Assembly: GCA_027491075.1 (NCBI GenBank)
Contig: JAIXWX010000025.1
Coordinates: 248,001 to 312,000 of the forward strand
DNA from: Flavobacteriales bacterium
GTDB taxonomy: Bacteria; Bacteroidota; Bacteroidia; Flavobacteriales_D; Sanyastnellaceae
Length of the DNA stretch: 64,000 bases
Direction of reading: 5' to 3'
The position numbers were made by a program, and so were the translations under genes. The notes under the pieces were generated by a model. That model saw only the letters and a list, made by a program, of their open reading frames with translations. It did not search any database and was not told the origin of the DNA. This document shows positions 60,207-64,000 of the stretch, in pieces. The stretch's first letter is position 1, and every line of letters begins with the position of its first letter.

Positions 60207-60869
60207 ATGACCGCATTTAAGGAGTTGTTGAAAAAAGAAATACGACTAGAGTTGAGACAGAAGCATGCTTTGGCTGGGGTGGGCATGTACGTGTTGGCGA
60301 CCGTTTTTGTGTGTTATTTGTCATTGGAGACCTTAGAAAGTCAGCGTTTGTGGGGGGGGCTGATTTGGATTACCGGTCTATTTACCGCTTTCAATGCCAT
60401 GCAGAAGACCTTTCAGCAAGAGGGGGGGGGCACACAACTTTATCTCTACACCCTCGCTTCCGCACGTTCTGTTATTCTCTCAAAAGCGTTGTACAACGCT
60501 TTGCTTGTATCGGTTCTAAATACGGCGAGCTTAATGTTCTTCATTCTTTTTTTTGGAGAAAAACCATTTGCAGATGCCGACCTTTCTCAATTCGTGCTTG
60601 GTTTATTGCTGGGGTCAACAGGACTGGGATTCACGTTAACATTTATTTCAGGTTTGGCTTATAAGTCAGGCAGTGGAGTAGGTTTGGTAGCGATCTTGGG
60701 TTTCCCGGTCATTATTCCATTGCTTATCACTATCGTGCGATTTACCACGGGTGCACTGTTGGGACTTACTTGGTTAGAAAACGGTTTAAATCTTCTGGTT
60801 TTAGTTATTTTAAATGCGTCCTCATTGCTTCTTTCCTTGCTTTTGTTCCCCTACCTTTGGCGCGATTAA
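60207..60869 (+). CDS. ccmB: Heme exporter membrane subunit CcmB
   Basis: CcmB is the membrane part of the CcmAB transporter that releases holo-CcmE. The 220-residue product has six membrane helices. It begins FKELLKKEIRLELRQKHALAGVGMYVLATVFVCYL and contains LYTLASARSVILSKALYN, LLLGSTGLGFTLTFISGLAYKSG and GFPVIIPLLITIVRFTTGALLG, the family pattern. CcmA is not adjacent upstream (a divergent exported protein is). It opens the ccm operon. Confidence 0.9.
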   Translation: MTAFKELLKKEIRLELRQKHALAGVGMYVLATVFVCYLSLETLESQRLWGGLIWITGLFTAFNAMQKTFQQEGGGTQLYLYTLASARSVILSKALYNALLVSVLNTASLMFFILFFGEKPFADADLSQFVLGLLLGSTGLGFTLTFISGLAYKSGSGVGLVAILGFPVIIPLLITIVRFTTGALLGLTWLENGLNLLVLVILNASSLLLSLLLFPYLWRD

Positions 60870-60894
60870 TTAATCCGCAGGATAAGAAACCTCC

Positions 60895-61962
60895 ATGAAG
60901 CTCTGGTTAAAGATTTTATGCGCAGTGTTGTTGTTTTATGCACTGTTGTCGTCTTTCTATCACCCTCTTGCCCCAGGAGGCTTGACCGTTGATATTGAAA
61001 AACTAGTTCCCGGTGCAAATACATTTGTGTATTCCGGTTACAATACCCATTTTAAAGATCATTCTAACGATGGCCTGCAGTTTTTTGTGTCCTCCGGGAG
61101 TCATTACTATCCGACAGAAATTATAGAGGTCATCGATAACAATCACGCCAAAGTGAATGTGGTATTGCCGGATACCTTGCCATCCGAGGAAATCGCCTTT
61201 TATGCAAATACACCCACCGATGGTACCGTGTACATCATGAAGCCCATGGATATTTCGGCTTTTGTGTTCCATCAAAATTACACCAACGGGTCTGTCCCCG
61301 TGAAAGTCGCCAACGATCAGCATCAAAATTTTGGTTATCCATTTCAAGTGATCATTTTCGAGAGTATTCGCAATCTGATGTGGCACGTGCCCATGTGGTT
61401 TACCATGTTTGTGATCATGTTTATCTCTTTTATCCAAAGCATTCATGTGCTTAGCGCAACGGGACGAGAAAATATGCTGGACTCTTCCATGATCTACGTT
61501 CAGTCAGGAATTCATGATAGAAAAGCTTCTGCCTCTGCTGAAACTGGATTGATCTTTTGTATCCTCGGCTTAATCACAGGGTCGATCTGGGCTCGTTTCA
61601 CTTGGGGGGCATGGTGGACCAACGACCCGCAACTCAATGGTGCAATGGTCGTATTCCTCATGTATGTCGCGTACTTCATTCTGAGAAATTCTGTTAACGA
61701 CGAAGAAAAACGTGCGCGTTTAGCGGCAATCTTCAACATCTTCGCATTTGTATTGTTGGTAGTATTGTTGATGGTTATGCCACGATTTGCAGAAGGTTTA
61801 CACCCCGGAAAAAGCGGTAACCCTGCATTCTCATCCTACGACCTCGATAGCTCATTGCGCATGGTTTTCTATCCAGCGGTGTTTGGATTTATACTTTTAG
61901 GATATTGGATTTACAACCTGCGTTTGAGAATAAAAATTTTAGAAAGCAATGAAGAAATATAA
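60895..61962 (+). CDS. ccmC: Heme handling protein CcmC
   Basis: CcmC passes heme to CcmE. The 355-residue product has an N-terminal Ig-like periplasmic extension of about 130 residues, then six membrane helices. The heme-binding tryptophan-rich segment SIWARFTWGAWWTNDPQLNGAMVVFLMYVAYFILR is present, with flanking His residues in HVPMWFTMF and HVL. The extension is longer than in proteobacterial CcmC (about 245 residues). The 3' end overlaps the CcmD-like gene by 14 bp. Confidence 0.92.
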   Translation: MKLWLKILCAVLLFYALLSSFYHPLAPGGLTVDIEKLVPGANTFVYSGYNTHFKDHSNDGLQFFVSSGSHYYPTEIIEVIDNNHAKVNVVLPDTLPSEEIAFYANTPTDGTVYIMKPMDISAFVFHQNYTNGSVPVKVANDQHQNFGYPFQVIIFESIRNLMWHVPMWFTMFVIMFISFIQSIHVLSATGRENMLDSSMIYVQSGIHDRKASASAETGLIFCILGLITGSIWARFTWGAWWTNDPQLNGAMVVFLMYVAYFILRNSVNDEEKRARLAAIFNIFAFVLLVVLLMVMPRFAEGLHPGKSGNPAFSSYDLDSSLRMVFYPAVFGFILLGYWIYNLRLRIKILESNEEI

Positions 61963-62164
61963 CGCTGTATTTGCCTGCTTACTTCTTGTACTTTTTACAA
62001 ATAGTGCTGCCGCGTCTTCCTCTTTGGAGGAATACTTTTATGCAAGCGGGAAGATAAAAGTGGTGATCACCGTTGCCGCGATTGTCCTTATAGGACTATT
62101 CGTCTACCTGCAGCGCTTGGACTCTCGCTTGAAGAAATTAGAAAAAAATAAGATAGAGAAATGA
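61949..62164 (+). CDS. ccmD: CcmD-like small membrane protein
   Basis: The 71-residue product has an N-terminal signal-like hydrophobic segment (AVFACLLLVLFTNSAAAS), a second membrane helix (KVVITVAAIVLIGLFVYLQ) and a basic tail (RLDSRLKKLEKNKIEK). Position between ccmC and ccmE and size match CcmD, which stabilises CcmC-CcmE contact. Sequence similarity to proteobacterial CcmD is low, so the name rests on context. It overlaps ccmE by four bases. Confidence 0.8.
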   Translation: MKKYNAVFACLLLVLFTNSAAASSSLEEYFYASGKIKVVITVAAIVLIGLFVYLQRLDSRLKKLEKNKIEK

Positions 62165-62583
62165 AGAAGATGAACATCGTTTTTCTGGTGTTGATTGCTG
62201 TGGTATCAGCCATTCTCATCAGTGTGTATGTTGGAACTGTGCCAAGCACCACTTTCGGAGGGGCTAAGGAAAACACGGGAGAAGACGTGAGAATTACTGG
62301 CGTATTGGACAAAACAATGCCAATTGAATATGATCCATTAGCCAATGCTAATCTCACCAAATTTCATGTTGTGGATTCAACGGGGCATTCTGAAAAAGTA
62401 TTTCTTCATTATGAGAAAGGCAAGCCTGATGGACTCGAGTTTTCAGAGAAAATCACCTTGCTGGGGAAGTTTGAAGAAGACGGAGCATTTCATGCCAATG
62501 ATATACAAATGAAGTGTCCAAGTAAGTACAATGATCAAAAGCATTCTCTAGAAACGGCGGATGTACAAAACAATCCTCAATAA
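62161..62583 (+). CDS. ccmE: Heme chaperone CcmE (Cys-type, CxxxY)
   Basis: CcmE binds heme covalently and delivers it to CcmF. The 140-residue product has a membrane anchor (NIVFLVLIAVVSAILISVYVG) and a six-strand barrel (EDVRITGVLDKTMPIEYDP, HVVDSTGHSEKVFLHYEKGKPDGLEF, ITLLGKFEEDGAFHANDIQM). The heme-binding residue is normally His in HxxxY; here the site reads CPSKY at about 119-123, so Cys replaces His as in archaeal and deltaproteobacterial CxxxY forms. It overlaps the CcmD-like gene by four bases and lies 3 bp before ccmF. Confidence 0.9.
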   Translation: MKKMNIVFLVLIAVVSAILISVYVGTVPSTTFGGAKENTGEDVRITGVLDKTMPIEYDPLANANLTKFHVVDSTGHSEKVFLHYEKGKPDGLEFSEKITLLGKFEEDGAFHANDIQMKCPSKYNDQKHSLETADVQNNPQ

Positions 62584-62586
62584 AAA

Positions 62587-64000
62587 ATGAGCGAGATAGA
62601 ATATTTGAATGAAAATGCATTGCCGGGCCAGCTCGGCAATTTGTTTGTAGTGTTGAGCTTTGTTTCTGCCCTGTTTGCTACGGTGGCCTATTTCATGTCC
62701 ACTAAAAGCAATGGTATAAACGATATCTGGAAACGCCCTGCACGTTTTGCTTTCTACGTCCATGGAGTTTCTGTAATTGGAGTGATTGGTACCTTGCTGT
62801 ACATGCTGTTCAATCACATGTATGAATACAAGTATGTGTGGGAACACTTGAACAACGAGATGCCCATGCAGTATGTGTTTAGCTGTATGTGGGAAGGACA
62901 AGAGGGAAGTTTCTTGTTGTGGACTTTTTGGCATGTGATCCTTGGAGTATTGCTCATTCGATGGTCGAAGTCATGGGAGCCTTGGGTGATGACCATTGTA
63001 GCGTTAGTGGAAGTATTCCTTGCGTCGATGCTCCTAGGAGTTTATTTCGGTGACTTCCAGTTCGGAAGCAATCCATTTTTATTGAATCGCGAGGCCGCGG
63101 TCAATGTTGGTTTACCTTGGACACTCAAGGCAAATTACCTCGATTTACCGACCTTTCAAAATGGACGTGGACTAAATCCTCTTCTTCAGAATTACTGGAT
63201 GACAATTCACCCACCTACTCTTTTCCTTGGTTTCGCCTCGACGTTGATTCCTTTTGCTTATGCCATTGCTGGTTTGTGGAAAGGCGATCGCTCTGGTTGG
63301 ATAAAACCCGCCATTCCTTGGGCATTTTTTGGAGTGATGATTTTAGGTACTGGAATTTTGATGGGAGGTGCTTGGGCCTATGAAGCATTAGGCTTCGGTG
63401 GATTTTGGGCATGGGATCCGGTGGAGAATGCATCATTAGTCCCATGGCTCACCTTTGTGGCTTCTGCCCACTTGTTGGTGATTAATCAAAGAAAACAGAC
63501 TTCCGTTTTTTCAGCCTTGGTTCTTACCATGAGCACATTCATCCTTGTGCTGTATTCTACTTTTCTAACCCGTAGCGGAGTATTGGGTGATAGCAGTGTA
63601 CACAGTTTTGTAGACAGTGGAATATTGGCTCAACTTCTCGTTTACCTGCTTGTATTTACCGCATTGAGCACCTACTTGCTTTCAGCATCCAAGGCCATGA
63701 GATGGTTCTACGGCTTATTATCTCTGGCTTTATTTATAACAGCGGTGGTGAGCGTCATGAGCGCTGATGAGACGATCGCCAATGCAGAAGGAGCATTGCC
63801 AGGTGATGGAACCATTGTCCCTCAATTGACGCTGATCTTTGTTGTCGTCTCTTTAGTATATATGTATTTAAGCTACCGTAAGGAGTATCGCGTTTCGGTA
63901 GAACAAGAAGAAGCGCTTTGGTCAAGAGAATTTTGGATGTTCATTGGAGCGCTCGTCTTGACGCTTTCGGCCATTCACGTTACGGTTCAAACCAGTGTAA
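62587..64000 (+). CDS. ccmF: Cytochrome c heme lyase CcmF (3' end outside window)
   Basis: CcmF attaches heme to apocytochrome c. The frame opens at ATG 62587 and stays open to the window edge, giving about 471 residues of a normally 630-700-residue protein. Membrane helices and the family motifs QYVFSCMWEGQEGSFLLWTFWH, LLQNYWMTIHPPTLFLGFAS with conserved His, GGAWAYEALGFGGFWAWDPVENASLVPWL (tryptophan-rich heme site) and STFLTRSGVLGDSSVHSF are present. It is the last visible gene of the ccmBCDEF operon. Confidence 0.93.
   Translation, partial: MSEIEYLNENALPGQLGNLFVVLSFVSALFATVAYFMSTKSNGINDIWKRPARFAFYVHGVSVIGVIGTLLYMLFNHMYEYKYVWEHLNNEMPMQYVFSCMWEGQEGSFLLWTFWHVILGVLLIRWSKSWEPWVMTIVALVEVFLASMLLGVYFGDFQFGSNPFLLNREAAVNVGLPWTLKANYLDLPTFQNGRGLNPLLQNYWMTIHPPTLFLGFASTLIPFAYAIAGLWKGDRSGWIKPAIPWAFFGVMILGTGILMGGAWAYEALGFGGFWAWDPVENASLVPWLTFVASAHLLVINQRKQTSVFSALVLTMSTFILVLYSTFLTRSGVLGDSSVHSFVDSGILAQLLVYLLVFTALSTYLLSASKAMRWFYGLLSLALFITAVVSVMSADETIANAEGALPGDGTIVPQLTLIFVVVSLVYMYLSYRKEYRVSVEQEEALWSREFWMFIGALVLTLSAIHVTVQTSV

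Noticed and set aside
1-64000. tRNA, rRNA or riboswitch genes
   Set aside because: Read through the intergenic gaps and found no cloverleaf or known riboswitch core; a covariance search could still find a weak one.

Overview
The window comes from a member of the Bacteroidota, most likely a Flavobacteriales-like lineage. The evidence is type IX secretion (T9SS) sorting domains on several secreted proteins, a carboxypeptidase-regulatory/TonB-dependent receptor, DUF4294 and DUF1573 proteins, a split transketolase, and recurrent promoter boxes of the Bacteroidota type (TAnnTTTG) close to start codons. I saw no rRNA, tRNA or CRISPR array. All placements rest on reading the sequence; no database search was run.

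Layout. 1-11050 is core: coaE, rpe, a 2354-residue T9SS-exported protein built from about 19 cysteine-rich HYR-like repeats, a pRiA4b ORF-3-like protein, a DUF1573 lipoprotein and yajC. 11050-20720 is an AT-rich accessory island with every gene on the + strand. It opens with a long CCCRTT hexanucleotide tract (a possible G-quadruplex array on the - strand) and closes with a short copy of the same hexamer. Inside, one- and two-gene cassettes are separated by 110-180 bp imperfect palindromes that look like integron attC sites, and two palindromes are interrupted by remnants of a group II intron. No integron integrase is in the window, so this resembles a cluster of attC sites lacking an integrase. 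Cassette cargo points to phage defence: an Abi-alpha (DUF4393) protein with a small partner, a ParB-like protein coupled to a D12-class adenine methylase, a ThsB-like TIR protein coupled to a four-helix membrane DUF4231/SLATT protein, and a DUF2971 protein.

20.7-31.8 kb holds two T9SS-sorted proteins, a DEAD-box helicase, a CsbD/lipoprotein stress pair, and a glycan cluster (GH130, a GT4 glycosyltransferase with an alpha-helical glycosidase-like half, a cupin, an AraC regulator). 31.9-36.5 kb is an MksBEF-type condensin operon with a possible 37-residue extra gene; no JetD/MksG nuclease accompanies it, so it is not a complete Wadjet system. 36.6-46.1 kb carries the split transketolase, ychF, a rhomboid protease, DUF493, fmt and a TonB-dependent receptor. 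46.2-49.5 kb is an arsenosugar-type operon (AhpD-like, ArsS radical SAM, rhodanese lipoprotein, TIGR04282-like transferase, purine nucleoside phosphorylase).

49.5-60.2 kb holds an HDAC-like deacetylase, a CDF metal exporter, dnaN, a second rhomboid, a nucleoside phosphorylase, a SirB1-like protein, a previously hidden 49-residue membrane protein, biotin carboxylase, a DUF4294 protein and a zinc-less sirtuin. The right end (60.2 kb to the edge) is a cytochrome c maturation operon ccmB-ccmC-ccmD-ccmE-ccmF, with a CxxxY-type CcmE and ccmF running off the window. A cross-cutting observation is that at least six genes have their start codon only 4-5 nt after a perfect TAnnTTTG box, implying leaderless mRNAs.
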